Shown here one piece after another: positions 36,067-45,339 of a stretch of DNA of 64,000 nucleotides (the first letter of the stretch is position 1; every line of letters begins with the position of its first letter). The notes under the pieces were generated by a model. The model did no database searches and was not told where the DNA came from. It was given only the letters and a program-made list of their open reading frames with translations. A program made the position numbers and the translations under genes. This DNA is from Salinivirga cyanobacteriivorans (GTDB lineage: Bacteria > Bacteroidota > Bacteroidia > Bacteroidales > Salinivirgaceae), in contig NZ_CP013118.1 of the NCBI RefSeq assembly GCF_001443605.1, positions 1,038,134 through 1,102,133 on the forward strand, read 5' to 3'.

Positions 36067-36197
36067 GCCTAACGGTCGTTGTATAATTTGCGTTCCACTT
36101 CGTTACACCCAAACTCTCCAACAACCCCACTAAGTTAAACTTTTCTACCAACCCCTCAAAACCTGCCGTTGGAATGCTTATTTTACAACCGTTAGCT
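36067..36197 (-). other. attC-like inverted repeat upstream of the Fic gene
   Basis: On the plus strand GCCTAACGGTcgTTG (36067-36081) and CAACCGTTAGC (36186-36196) are inverted arms that differ by an unpaired CG, with about 104 nt between. Read on the minus strand it ends in GTTAGGC, matching the attC core GTTRRRY, 3 nt before the Fic start. The opposite core (AGCTAAC) departs from RYYYAAC. A spurious 64-codon frame spans it. Confidence 0.5.
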
Positions 36198-36626
36198 GTC
36201 GTTTTTTTTGTTTTTACGAGGTCCGTTGTCACAATTGATACCCAGCGTAAAAATTTCTAAGTCTCGAATTATCCCGTATTGCCTATATCAATGATATGGG
36301 AAGTTCGGGACGAGACGTGAAACTTGCAATCTTCCCGCAAAAATAAACAATGAAAAAGGGCGGTGGTAATGAATTGTTAAACTATTTATAATTGTTTATC
36401 TCCGCAACCATTGCACTTATCCGGCTACCGTTCGGTGGATAAGTGCAGGTTTTTGTTGCGGTTATCTGTTTTTGGTAAACGTTTATTAAAACAAATCACC
36501 CAACTTATCAAATTTAACAAAGGTTGTTGGAGATTCCTATGTTTTTGGCAACAAAAATCACAAAAAACACCGGGGTGTTACATGCATGCAACGAAAAGTT
36601 AAGTAATTTGCTGTACGGATAAAGCT
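36198..36626. other. Intergenic DNA after the cassette region
   Basis: No gene is supported; a 63-codon frame at 36411-36602 reads through a palindrome and has no recognisable content. The stretch contains the nested inverted repeat at 36402-36461. Confidence 0.5.
36402..36461. repeat. Nested inverted repeat (cruciform-prone)
   Basis: The inner arms TGCACTTATCC (36412-36422) and GGATAAGTGCA (36437-36447) are perfect over 11 bp with a 14-nt loop. The outer arms CCGCAAC (36402-36408) and GTTGCGG (36455-36461) are perfect over 7 bp. No T-tract follows, so a simple terminator is unlikely. Confidence 0.75.
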
Positions 36627-37499
36627 CTAAGGCGTGAAATGCACACGCTCACGAACCACAAAAGTTTTTAATTTTGTTGGCGCTTTATGGGTGAGCTGCT
36701 CATAAAAGTCAGATATATGCGGCTCGGGCTGAAACCGGGGCAAGAAATGCAGCATAATCATCACGAGTATTTTACCTCGCGGCATACCCATTCGACGCTT
36801 AATAAAATAAAAGCGCAAAGGGTGCACATTTTTAAATGTTACGGGCACATGAGCGTTTTCGGTAATTATTTGGCTTACTGCATAAAAATCTTCGTTTTCA
36901 TAGCCGGTTAGTTCAAAGGCTCTGTTTTTATAATGCTCAAATTCGTGCAGCAAAATGGCAGCCGCTTCGCTGATATTTTCCACATCTATCCAGTTAAATT
37001 TGGCTTTTCCGGCCGGCAATACAATTTGTTGCTTTTCCCTGATATCGGCAAGCAACGTGGTAGTTAAATTCTGCATAAAATATCCGGGACGCAAAAAAAT
37101 GTAATCGAAACCAAACGCTTTTATGCTTTGTTCAATTTTGTGGTGGGGTATAATTTTACTTTTCTCTGCTCCCTGTACGGATAGAAACACCACCTGCTTA
37201 ACCTGCTGCTTTTGCATTTGGACAAAAAGCGGATCGAAATATTTTTTAATTTTTGCAATTTGTGGCGGCCGCAACAAAAACACACGGTCAATATTATTGA
37301 GTGCTTCTGTAAAGGTAGCCGGCTGCTCAAAATCGAACTGCACAAACTCCAGTGCCGGGAGATCTTTAAAAACCTGCCGGGCTTTTTCCACGTTGCGCAC
37401 TCCTGCCACAATTTGCACAGGTGCTTGCAAACGGCTCAAAAAACGAATTACATCATACCCCACGTTGCCCGTGGCTCCTGTAACTAAAATACGCTGCAT
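36627..37499 (-). CDS. NmrA-type NAD(P)-binding atypical SDR
   Basis: The 290-residue protein has the Rossmann motif VTGATGNVGYDVIRFL at the N-terminus, VFLLRPP and VVFLSVQGAEKS strands, HHKIEQSIKAFGFDYIFLRPGYFMQN and a WIDVENISEAA segment. These are typical of NmrA/HSCARG-like proteins. Members bind NAD(P) and often act as quinone reductases or redox sensors; the catalytic YxxxK pair is not present in the standard form. It lies 3 nt from the next gene on the same strand, so it may be cotranscribed with it. Confidence 0.88.
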   Translation of the reverse strand: MQRILVTGATGNVGYDVIRFLSRLQAPVQIVAGVRNVEKARQVFKDLPALEFVQFDFEQPATFTEALNNIDRVFLLRPPQIAKIKKYFDPLFVQMQKQQVKQVVFLSVQGAEKSKIIPHHKIEQSIKAFGFDYIFLRPGYFMQNLTTTLLADIREKQQIVLPAGKAKFNWIDVENISEAAAILLHEFEHYKNRAFELTGYENEDFYAVSQIITENAHVPVTFKNVHPLRFYFIKRRMGMPRGKILVMIMLHFLPRFQPEPHISDFYEQLTHKAPTKLKTFVVRERVHFTP

Positions 37500-37501
37500 A
37501 A

Positions 37502-38296
37502 CTATTGGTTCTGGCCGGTTAATTTGTCTACACTATTATTAATCTCAAGGGTCAAATGTTCAATTTCAGTTGTGTAAATGTCTGTATCCTCTGCAATTGC
37601 TTTAATAATAACCTCATTCTGGCTAATTCGCAGGTTGCAGTATTGCAGCAACAACTCATTTTGGGTGATTAGCTCCTGCGGCAGCCCGCTAATGGTATCG
37701 AGATCATTCACAATTGCTTTATTGGTCTCCCAGAGTTCAATCCCTTTCCTGAATTCATCGATCAAATACTCAGGCGAAGCTGTTTCGAGCTCGCTAAAAA
37801 CCTGGAGAGCTTTGTTTTCGTTGGTTGTAAACTGATTTGCAGCCTGCTGGTATTGCCCGGCATCATAGTTAAGATTGCGGTTAGACAAATCGCCGGCAAA
37901 AAAGGCAGCAGCAGCAATGCTCACCAAAAGCACAACCATAAATATGGCGCCTATACCTGCAGCGCGCCCTCCTGAGTAAAATTGTCCGCCTTTGGCTTTA
38001 TGGCTTTTTAATTGCGCTCCCTGCAAACGCTCCACAAGCAAATAAATGATAACGGTATATACAGCCGGTATAAGCGCATTGGGAATTTTATCGATCACAT
38101 TTTCAGGAACGGCAAATATGGCGGCAAAAATAAGCAGTGTGGCAATTATGCCAATAAAAAAGGCTTTTTGTGCATTTTCGCGCTGGCCCAATTGCTCATA
38201 ATTCTTTTTTACAAGAAACCCTGCTGCAGCGGGGCCACCAAAAAAGGTGGCCCCAGCTATAGCATTCTGGGAATATAGTTTTTTCGCTTCTTCCAT
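37502..38296 (-). CDS. Membrane protein with coiled-coil tail, function unknown
   Basis: I use the ATG at 38296 (MEEAKKLY); an upstream in-frame start would be TTG. The 264-residue protein has three hydrophobic segments (about 45-62, 72-90 and 113-133). A long helical C-terminal region of about 120 residues follows, without cysteines except one and rich in E, N and Q. I do not recognise a family. Neighbours are an NmrA-type reductase (2 nt) and a small secreted protein (20 nt), which together may form an operon. Confidence 0.75.
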   Translation of the reverse strand: MEEAKKLYSQNAIAGATFFGGPAAAGFLVKKNYEQLGQRENAQKAFFIGIIATLLIFAAIFAVPENVIDKIPNALIPAVYTVIIYLLVERLQGAQLKSHKAKGGQFYSGGRAAGIGAIFMVVLLVSIAAAAFFAGDLSNRNLNYDAGQYQQAANQFTTNENKALQVFSELETASPEYLIDEFRKGIELWETNKAIVNDLDTISGLPQELITQNELLLQYCNLRISQNEVIIKAIAEDTDIYTTEIEHLTLEINNSVDKLTGQNQ

Positions 38297-38316
38297 AATA
38301 CGCAAATTAATTTTAC

Positions 38317-38838
38317 TTAATCATATTTCGGAAGCAGCATGTCGGAAGTGCTCATATATTCAAACGGATTTTTTTCGCTCCATCCTATGTAGTCCAGCGT
38401 AACTTTTTCGTTGCCATCCACATAAAACCGGAATTCAAATATCAAATAATTACCTTCGAAATAGGCCATGTAGGTATGTCTGAAATACCTGTCGCTACCC
38501 CGCAAAAAGCCCTGTTCTATAAGATCATACCCATCAAGGTCACCATACACACCTTGTGGTGGCTTTATGCTGATGAGTTGGAATTTATTAAGATAATCGT
38601 TTCGCTCCGAAATTCTCTTTGATTCATCCCATGCACTGCCCAAATTGTCAATTATAAAATCGGCATTAGCTTCGTGATCTTTTTCTTTCAGACGCTGAAA
38701 AAAATCAGATGCCATATTTTTGGCTGTTTTCAAATATTCAAGTTTGGGTACCTTGTTCAGGTCCAGGTTCTGGGCTCCGGCAATTCCGGCAGTCAATACA
38801 ATGGCTACAAGCAGTAAAATTTTAGTTGTGTTTCTCAT
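38317..38838 (-). CDS. Small secreted protein, function unknown
   Basis: The start is the ATG at 38838 (MRNTTKILLLVA); a TTG 6 nt upstream is a poorer choice. The 173-residue protein has a signal peptide ending AGIAGAQ and a mixed alpha/beta mature part with many aromatic residues (YFRHTYMAYFEGNYLIFEFRF). This is compatible with a small NTF2- or SnoaL-like or similar fold, but no family is certain. It lies upstream of the unknown membrane protein. Confidence 0.7.
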   Translation of the reverse strand: MRNTTKILLLVAIVLTAGIAGAQNLDLNKVPKLEYLKTAKNMASDFFQRLKEKDHEANADFIIDNLGSAWDESKRISERNDYLNKFQLISIKPPQGVYGDLDGYDLIEQGFLRGSDRYFRHTYMAYFEGNYLIFEFRFYVDGNEKVTLDYIGWSEKNPFEYMSTSDMLLPKYD

Positions 38839-39053
38839 GATCAATAATTTAATGACTTCTACTCTTAAGGCTTAAGATACTGCACTCCTGAAGAATATCA
38901 GGAGGCGTGCTACTGTTTACCTTTCAAATATAGAAAGGTTTACATTAATCGCACTTTAATTTGTGTTAATTTTTAATACCGGGAAATAAATTAATGACAA
39001 TGAGTAGGTTGGGTCAACTAAAAATTACAGATACAAAATAAAAACCGACTTAC

Positions 39054-41435
39054 TTAGTTGGCTGGTTGAAACGGTATTGTGAAATAAAACACAGAACCTT
39101 TACCCATTTCAGATTCCACCCAAATTTTACCGTTCATAAGTTCTACCAGCCCTTTGGAAATAGAGAGGCCCAGACCAGTTCCGCCATAGACCTCCTGAAT
39201 AAATTTATCGGCCTGACTAAAACGTTTAAAAATCTTTTTTTGGTATTGACGAGGAATACCAATACCTGTATCGCGCACATAAAACTCAAGCATACCATTT
39301 TTCAGCATGTAACCTGTCTCCACATATCCTTCGTTTGTAAATTTTATGGCATTCATAACCAAATTAAACAGCACCTGTTTGAGTTTCGACTGATCGATTA
39401 ATATTAAAGATTGTTTGTCAGTGAGCCCTTTTTTCAGTTTAAAATCAAGATTTTTATCTTTTGCATGCACTTTCATGGTTGCGTACATGTTATCCATAAT
39501 CGTATTTAAAACCACTTGTTTAAGATACAGTTCCTCCTGCTTTGTTTCCAGAGCAGCCATTGTAAGTACATCGCTTACTATTTGCAATAAATGCGAACTG
39601 CTGTCCTGAATAAGCTCAATAAATTTAGACTGCTTATCTCTAGTTATTTCGGGTAAACTCAACATATTTGAGAATCCGATAATTGCATTCATTGGCGTTC
39701 TGATTTCATGTGAAAGGTTTTGCAAAAATGCCGTTTTCAAACGGTCGCTTTCCTCTGCTCTATCTTTGGCAATCTTCAGGTTTTTATTACTCTCATGCAA
39801 AGCAGTTATATCGCGCCCAATTACAGCCAAACCTTTTCGTCTGCCATTGGCATGAAAAACAGGCACTTTATTAACCTCGTAAACCTTTGTTTTACCATCG
39901 GGCATAGGAATAATTTCTATACCAGTAGACAGTTTTCTTTGTGTCCATGCCTGTTCGTCAGAATCCACACAAGCTACAAAGGCCTCTTTATAAATTGGAT
40001 GTGTATATTCTGAAAGTTCCAGGTCGGTTTTCCCGAAATAGTCGACCCCTTCGAGGCGAAAAAGATTCAGATCTGCTTCATTGGCCAGCAACCACCGGCC
40101 TTTACCATCTTTATAGCAAATAATATCCGGAATAGAATTGATATAGGTACTAAGCCTTTGCTCACTCTCTTTTACAAATTCTTTAGCCTCTGCTAAAGCT
40201 TTGGCAATACGTTTCTTCTCGGTAATATCTTCTGATATACCAAGCAAATACCGGTTTCTACCCCGTGAATCTTTAATGGCGATTTTCTTTGTATATAGAA
40301 TTTTTGTTTTGGCACTTTTCGTTTTAAGTTTCTCCTCTTCCACAATCAAAGTACCATCTGCTTTAAATACAGCGCGATCTTTTTGGGTAAAAAAGTCAGC
40401 CTGTTGCCTGGGAAATAAATCATAATCATTTTTCCCAATTATCTCTTCCCGACTGTATCCTGTTATTTCTTCACCTGCTTCATTGATCTGAACAAATCTC
40501 AATTCATTGGCATCTTTAAGAAAAACCATATTTGGAATATGTTCAAAAATATTAAGCATAAATTTCTCACTCTCCTCTGCTTTTTCTTTAGCCTCCAGTA
40601 GTTGGTTTTGCACATTAATATTTTCTGTAATATCCCAAACCGTGCCTCGTGAAGACAGAGGTTTACCCTTTGAGTCATATTCAGTGGTACATCGCTCATT
40701 AATGTATCTTATTTGTTCACCGTACGAAACTATACGGTGCACAACATTATATGGCGCATTTACTTTAAGATGCCCTTTAAAAGCATTGTCGACCTGCTTT
40801 TGATCGTCTGGGTGCACCAATGACAGAAAATTGTTATATGTTACCTCAAATTTCGATCTCTCTTTTCCAAAAATAGTGTACACTTCCGATGACCAACATA
40901 ATTTATCATTGACCAGATCGTATTCCCAATGCCCGATTTTAGCCAAACGCTGGGTCTCTCTTAAACGTTTTTCACTCTCTCTAATTAATTTTTTCGTTTT
41001 TAGCAGTTCCTGAATCTCAGCCTGGTTTGTAATATCTCTAATACTGGTCCGCACACCCACCAACTTATTGGCTTTAAAAACCGGGTTGGCATTCAAATGC
41101 ACGTACCGCAAATCACCGCAAAAAGTCAATATTCGGAAGCTCCGATCTTTCACCACCTGCCCCTCAAGAGACTGAGAAATAATACTTTGAACCAACCTAT
41201 AATCATCGGTGTATACAAAATCTTTCTCTGTAATTTTTCCGGATACAATATCAGAAGCTTTATAACCTGTTATACGCTCAAAAGCTTTGTTTGCATAAAC
41301 AATCTTTCCCGAAAGATCACGAAAAAATTCAATATCAAAAGATTCCTCGGCAAACTGATGAAAAAAAGCCGCCTTCGACTCCAATTCATTAATTTTCCGA
41401 ATTAAATTATCGTATTGTTTTTCAGTTGGCTTCAC
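39054..41435 (-). CDS. Multi-PAS sensor histidine kinase
   Basis: The 793-residue soluble protein starts at GTG 41435. Four PAS/PAC modules are visible (FFRDLSGKIVYANKAFERIT; LVNDKLCWSSEVYTIFG; LKDANELRFVQINEAGEEITG; YKDGKGRWLLANEADLNLF). Each is followed by a PAC-type DITEKK-like strand. Then come HisKA with LSHEIRTPMN (His576) and HATPase (NLVMNAIKF, DTGIGIP, GTGLGLSIS). No receiver or output domain is attached. It should respond to redox, gas or small-molecule signals in the cytoplasm and phosphorylate an unlinked regulator. Confidence 0.92.
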   Translation of the reverse strand: MKPTEKQYDNLIRKINELESKAAFFHQFAEESFDIEFFRDLSGKIVYANKAFERITGYKASDIVSGKITEKDFVYTDDYRLVQSIISQSLEGQVVKDRSFRILTFCGDLRYVHLNANPVFKANKLVGVRTSIRDITNQAEIQELLKTKKLIRESEKRLRETQRLAKIGHWEYDLVNDKLCWSSEVYTIFGKERSKFEVTYNNFLSLVHPDDQKQVDNAFKGHLKVNAPYNVVHRIVSYGEQIRYINERCTTEYDSKGKPLSSRGTVWDITENINVQNQLLEAKEKAEESEKFMLNIFEHIPNMVFLKDANELRFVQINEAGEEITGYSREEIIGKNDYDLFPRQQADFFTQKDRAVFKADGTLIVEEEKLKTKSAKTKILYTKKIAIKDSRGRNRYLLGISEDITEKKRIAKALAEAKEFVKESEQRLSTYINSIPDIICYKDGKGRWLLANEADLNLFRLEGVDYFGKTDLELSEYTHPIYKEAFVACVDSDEQAWTQRKLSTGIEIIPMPDGKTKVYEVNKVPVFHANGRRKGLAVIGRDITALHESNKNLKIAKDRAEESDRLKTAFLQNLSHEIRTPMNAIIGFSNMLSLPEITRDKQSKFIELIQDSSSHLLQIVSDVLTMAALETKQEELYLKQVVLNTIMDNMYATMKVHAKDKNLDFKLKKGLTDKQSLILIDQSKLKQVLFNLVMNAIKFTNEGYVETGYMLKNGMLEFYVRDTGIGIPRQYQKKIFKRFSQADKFIQEVYGGTGLGLSISKGLVELMNGKIWVESEMGKGSVFYFTIPFQPAN

Positions 41436-41469
41436 CAGAAATTATAAAAAATAAAAAAACAGTTTTTAG

Positions 41470-41487
41470 TTGGTTCAACCAAAGTTA
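41470..41487 (-). promoter_or_regulatory. Inverted repeat overlapping a -7 element
   Basis: TTGGTT-C-AACCAA (41470-41482) is a 6-bp inverted repeat. It overlaps the minus-strand -7-like TAACTTTG (41480-41487), 45 nt upstream of the PAS-kinase start. A similar, less perfect repeat (GTTGGGTCAAC) lies near 39009. Possible operator; low certainty. Confidence 0.3.
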
Positions 41488-41576
41488 CAAAAATTCCACA
41501 AAATAATACGGTAACAATCCTTTAAAATAGCAAAAGACCGAAATAACAAAAAACTTGTAATTTGTGTGCTAAGGCT

Positions 41577-42656
41577 TTATTTCGAAGCTCGTTTAAAAAG
41601 CAGCAACGCAATTAGTGCATAAACAATATTGGGTACCCAAACGGCCAATGCCGGATTAAGGCTTGCATTTACTGCAAATACTGTTGTCACCTGCTGAAAC
41701 ATAATATAAGTAAAAGTGAGGGCTATACCCAAACCAATATTCAGGCCTATACCACCGCGCGTTTTACGCGACGACAGTGCCATTCCGATAATGGCCAGTA
41801 TGAAGGTCGAAAATGGAAATGCAAAGCGCTTGTGACGTTCAATCTCATAGGATACAATATCGCCTGAACCCCGCATCTTTTGTTTGGCAATAAAATCATT
41901 CAGCTCATGAATATTCATGGCCTGTACAATTTTAGTACGTTGCCTGAAATCTTCGGGTTTCATATTCAGTGCTGTATCGAGGCTAGTGCCTCGCTCAATG
42001 GTCTCTCCCAATGAATCAATTTTACGTATGCGGTAATTAACTATTTTCCATTTATTATCGGTTGTATCCCACTTAATGTAATCGCTCATAAGTTTCTCTT
42101 TCAGGTCGCCATTTTCGTAGCGTTCGATTGAAAACTTATGGCCTATATCGTGCCGGGTATTGTATGAAGAAAAATAAATTATTTTACCCGGGGCAATTTG
42201 CCGGTGGATATTGCGGTTTTTGTTTACATAGCGGGAATCGACATATTTCTCTTCAAACTCAAGCCTTTTCTGATTGGCTGGTGGAATAATCCAGTTTAAC
42301 AAAACAAAGGACAAAAGTGCTAAAATAAGGGCGCTTATTAAATAAGGACGGGCAAACCGGGCATAGGTAACACCACTAGAAAGAATGGCAATAATTTCGC
42401 TGTGTCCGGCCATTTTCGAAGTAAAAAATATAACAGCAATAAAGGTAAACAGCGAGCTGAACATGTTCACAAAATACGGGATAAAGTTCAGATAATAACT
42501 GAATATGATTTCATCCCATGGGGCATTGCTCTCAATAAAGTTGTCAACCTTTTCTGAGAGATCGAAAACAATGACAATGAGAATAATGAGCCCGATGGCA
42601 TAAAAAAAGGTGCCCAGGAACTTTTTAATAATATATCGATCGAGCCTTGTTAGCAT
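41577..42656 (-). CDS. lptG: LptF/LptG-family LPS export permease
   Basis: The 359-residue protein has the YjgP/YjgQ layout. Three N-terminal membrane helices (starting MLTRLDRYIIKKFLGTFFYA) come first, then a periplasmic beta-rich domain of about 150 residues (about 125-270) and three C-terminal helices. It should pair with LptF and the LptB ATPase to extract lipopolysaccharide from the inner membrane; assignment as G and not F is tentative. It follows tgt by 3 nt, the usual Bacteroidota pairing. Confidence 0.85.
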   Translation of the reverse strand: MLTRLDRYIIKKFLGTFFYAIGLIILIVIVFDLSEKVDNFIESNAPWDEIIFSYYLNFIPYFVNMFSSLFTFIAVIFFTSKMAGHSEIIAILSSGVTYARFARPYLISALILALLSFVLLNWIIPPANQKRLEFEEKYVDSRYVNKNRNIHRQIAPGKIIYFSSYNTRHDIGHKFSIERYENGDLKEKLMSDYIKWDTTDNKWKIVNYRIRKIDSLGETIERGTSLDTALNMKPEDFRQRTKIVQAMNIHELNDFIAKQKMRGSGDIVSYEIERHKRFAFPFSTFILAIIGMALSSRKTRGGIGLNIGLGIALTFTYIMFQQVTTVFAVNASLNPALAVWVPNIVYALIALLLFKRASK

Positions 42657-42659
42657 GTC

Positions 42660-43799
42660 TTAAATACGTTGTGCCACATTTTGTACCATTTTACTTTTCC
42701 AACTGGCAAAATTCCCGGCAATGATTTTTTCACGCGCAGTTTTCACCAACCATAAATAAAAGGCCAGGTTATGAATACTTGCAATTTGCGGACCAAGTAA
42801 CTCGCGCGATACAAACAAGTGCCTCAAATAAGCCTTTGAATAGTACCGGTCGACCCATGAAGTTCCGTTTGGATCTACCGGAGAATAATCATGCTCCCAC
42901 TTTTTATTTTTAATATTGATAATTCCTTCTGAAGTAAAAAGCATACCATTGCGCCCGTTCCGTGTGGGCATTACGCAGTCGAACATATCTACTCCGCGGT
43001 CAATGGCTTCCAGAATATTTGCAGGTGTGCCAACACCCATCAAATAGCGTGGTTTATCTTCAGGCAACACCTCGTTGGTAACCTCAATCATTTCGTACAT
43101 CAAATCGGTTGGTTCTCCGACAGATAGTCCGCCAATGGCATTTCCCTCGGCCCCCAGATCAGTCACGCACCGGGCTGCACTGCGTCGCAAATCTGGGTAG
43201 CCTGCTCCCTGTACAATTGGAAACCAGGCCTGATGTTTGCCATATAACGGATTGGTTTTTTTAAAATGCGCATGTCCACGCTTAAGCCAGTTTTGCGTAA
43301 GTTGCAGCGATTTATGTGCGTACTGATAATCGGCATCACCCGGGGGGCACTCATCAAGCGCCATCATTATGTCGGAACCAATTATACGCTGTGTATCGAC
43401 AACATTCTCTGGTGAAAAAAAGTGCTTACCGCCATCAATATGCGATCGGAAAGTTACACCTTCTTCGCTCAACTTGCGGTTATCGGCAAGCGAAAATACC
43501 TGAAAACCTCCACTGTCAGTCAATATGGGACGTTTCCAGTTCATAAATTGATGCAGACCACCGGCCTTTTGTATCACATCGTTACCGGGTCTTAAAAAAA
43601 GATGATAGGTATTGCCGAGTATAATCTGAGCTTTAATATCATCTGTGAGCACAGGGCCCAACACACCTTTCACGGTACCAACCGTACCAACCGGCATAAA
43701 AATGGGAGTCTCAATCTCTCCTCTATCGGTGCGTATTACACCGGCGCGGGCTTTGCCGCGGACATCTGTAGATAATAAATTAAAGCTTAGCATGGGCAT
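42660..43799 (-). CDS. tgt: Queuine/preQ1 tRNA-ribosyltransferase
   Basis: The 379-residue protein begins with ATG 43799 or 43793. Hallmarks are FMPVGTVGTVKG, IILGNTYHLFLRPG, TDSGGFQVFSL (catalytic Asp), IVQGAGYPDLR, GGLSVGEP, DRGVDMFDCVMPTRNGRNG and a conserved YLRHLF. It exchanges G34 of GUN anticodons for preQ1. The usual zinc-binding CxCxxC before the final helix reads DPNGTSWVDRYYSKAYLRHL, so all three cysteines are absent, which may be normal in this phylum. It is in an operon with the LPS permease. Confidence 0.96.
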   Translation of the reverse strand: MPMLSFNLLSTDVRGKARAGVIRTDRGEIETPIFMPVGTVGTVKGVLGPVLTDDIKAQIILGNTYHLFLRPGNDVIQKAGGLHQFMNWKRPILTDSGGFQVFSLADNRKLSEEGVTFRSHIDGGKHFFSPENVVDTQRIIGSDIMMALDECPPGDADYQYAHKSLQLTQNWLKRGHAHFKKTNPLYGKHQAWFPIVQGAGYPDLRRSAARCVTDLGAEGNAIGGLSVGEPTDLMYEMIEVTNEVLPEDKPRYLMGVGTPANILEAIDRGVDMFDCVMPTRNGRNGMLFTSEGIINIKNKKWEHDYSPVDPNGTSWVDRYYSKAYLRHLFVSRELLGPQIASIHNLAFYLWLVKTAREKIIAGNFASWKSKMVQNVAQRI

Positions 43800-44202
43800 T
43801 TACTCTAGAAACTGCAAAAATAAGTAAATAAACAAGGATAGAAAAGATTTTTATTAGTTATAGATATGGCTGTAATTATAATTTATGTATTGTAGCACAG
43901 GAAACAGAGCAACACGCATAAACAAACATTTTTCGCAAATTTTTCAAAACTCAAAGCAGCAAAACAAGATATCTTCCATAATATTGCCAATAAATTTCTA
44001 CATTATAAAATACCTGCAGGACTTAATTAATTACTGAAGATACCATCAGGTTGTTCATCAGGGTAGACATTGAACTTACAAAAAATAAAAGTCCTTATGC
44101 CTGATTAAGAGCAAAAAACCATGTTATTTCAATTATTGCATTAAAAATTATTGTTTTCTAAAGCTATTGTTCTTAAAATTGCGGTAAATTGCTATATAAA
44201 TT
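43800..44202. other. Divergent intergenic region
   Basis: About 400 nt between tgt (minus) and the glycosyltransferase (plus). A TATTTTTG -7 element for tgt reads on the minus strand at 43815-43822. AT-rich throughout; no gene or RNA recognised. Confidence 0.45.
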
Positions 44203-45339
44203 TTGGACCAAATTTTCCACATAGACCAATATAACCTCCCCTTTATATTCATAGTGGCAGCCGCTTCAATTCTATTGGCTAAACTTATCAACGACCTTAT
44301 TCTTTTAATTGCGCTACCAGGAAGAAAAAGCTTCATAAAAAACCCCAGGGCTTCTGCACCGGTATCGGTTGTAATTTGCGCCCGCAACGAAGCAGAAAAT
44401 CTTAAACGGTTTATTCCGCTCATTTGCGAACAGGAATACGACAGTTTTGAAGTGGTGGTAGTAAATGATGCTTCAACAGACAATACTGCACGTGTAGTAA
44501 GAGACCTCGCGAGCCGCTATGAAAATTTCAGGTACACCGAAATACCAAAAGATCCAAAATTTGACCATGGTAAAAAACTTGCCCTTACCATTGGTATAAA
44601 AGCCAGCAAGAACGAAAACCTGTTGCTCACCGACGCTGACTGCTGGCCTGAAACAGACCAATGGCTTGTGGGCATGGCCGACAAACTGCAACAGAAAAAA
44701 ATTGTACTGGGGTACGGAGGATACGAGCGCGAGAAGGGTTTAATTAACAGCCTCATACGATTCGACACCATGCTTATTGCACGTAACTTTATGAGCCTTG
44801 CACGAATGGGCGCTCCATACATGGGTGTGGGACGCAACCTGGCTTATCATAAATCTATTTACGAAGCCGCCGGAGGCTTTTCCAGCCATTACCACATTAA
44901 GTCTGGCGACGATGATTTGCTGGTAAATCAAATGGCTCGCAAATCAAACACCATAGTCAACTTAAACCCAAATCATTTTACAAGATCAATTGCAGAGAAA
45001 AATTTCAAACTTTTTTACCTGCAAAAAAAGCGACATTTAACCACCGGAGCTCGGTACCGTTTTTTTCAGAAATTATACCTTAGCTTTGAAGGACTTTTGC
45101 GTGTGCTAACCCTCCCTCTGCTGGTTTTAATTAATATTTTTACAGCAGGTTTTGAGCCATACGTATATGTTGCTCCAGGTGTTTTTATAATTTTGCAGAT
45201 AATTATTTGGAAAGTTTTTATGAACAAATACCAGGAAAAAGGTTTTTTACTAATGGTACCTTTTTTCGAATTTTTTATTAGTATTTTGCCAATAGTTATT
45301 TTGGCAAGAAATTTTATCAAAAGAAACCAGTCGCGATGA
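44203..45339 (+). CDS. Membrane glycosyltransferase, GT2 family
   Basis: The 378-residue protein has one N-terminal membrane helix (about 13-38). A GT2 domain follows (PVSVVICARNEAENLKRFI, VVVVNDASTDNT, LLLTDADCWPE with the DxD-type motif, GGFSSHYHIKSGDDDL). Two to three C-terminal helices are present. The frame opens only 3 nt upstream of 44203 after a stop, and no ATG occurs near the N-terminus, so the start is TTG (44203). It should transfer a sugar from a nucleotide donor at the inner membrane. It overlaps the sigma-factor gene by 4 nt. Confidence 0.9.
   Translation: MDQIFHIDQYNLPFIFIVAAASILLAKLINDLILLIALPGRKSFIKNPRASAPVSVVICARNEAENLKRFIPLICEQEYDSFEVVVVNDASTDNTARVVRDLASRYENFRYTEIPKDPKFDHGKKLALTIGIKASKNENLLLTDADCWPETDQWLVGMADKLQQKKIVLGYGGYEREKGLINSLIRFDTMLIARNFMSLARMGAPYMGVGRNLAYHKSIYEAAGGFSSHYHIKSGDDDLLVNQMARKSNTIVNLNPNHFTRSIAEKNFKLFYLQKKRHLTTGARYRFFQKLYLSFEGLLRVLTLPLLVLINIFTAGFEPYVYVAPGVFIILQIIIWKVFMNKYQEKGFLLMVPFFEFFISILPIVILARNFIKRNQSR

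Noticed and set aside
36038..36232. 64-codon minus-strand frame upstream of the Fic gene
   Set aside because: It reads through the attC-like inverted repeat and shows no protein-family features; best explained as a site, not a gene.
30723..36626. Integrative element with tyrosine integrase at tRNA-Arg
   Set aside because: No integrase, relaxase or replication gene is found, and no second copy of the tRNA 3' end was seen.
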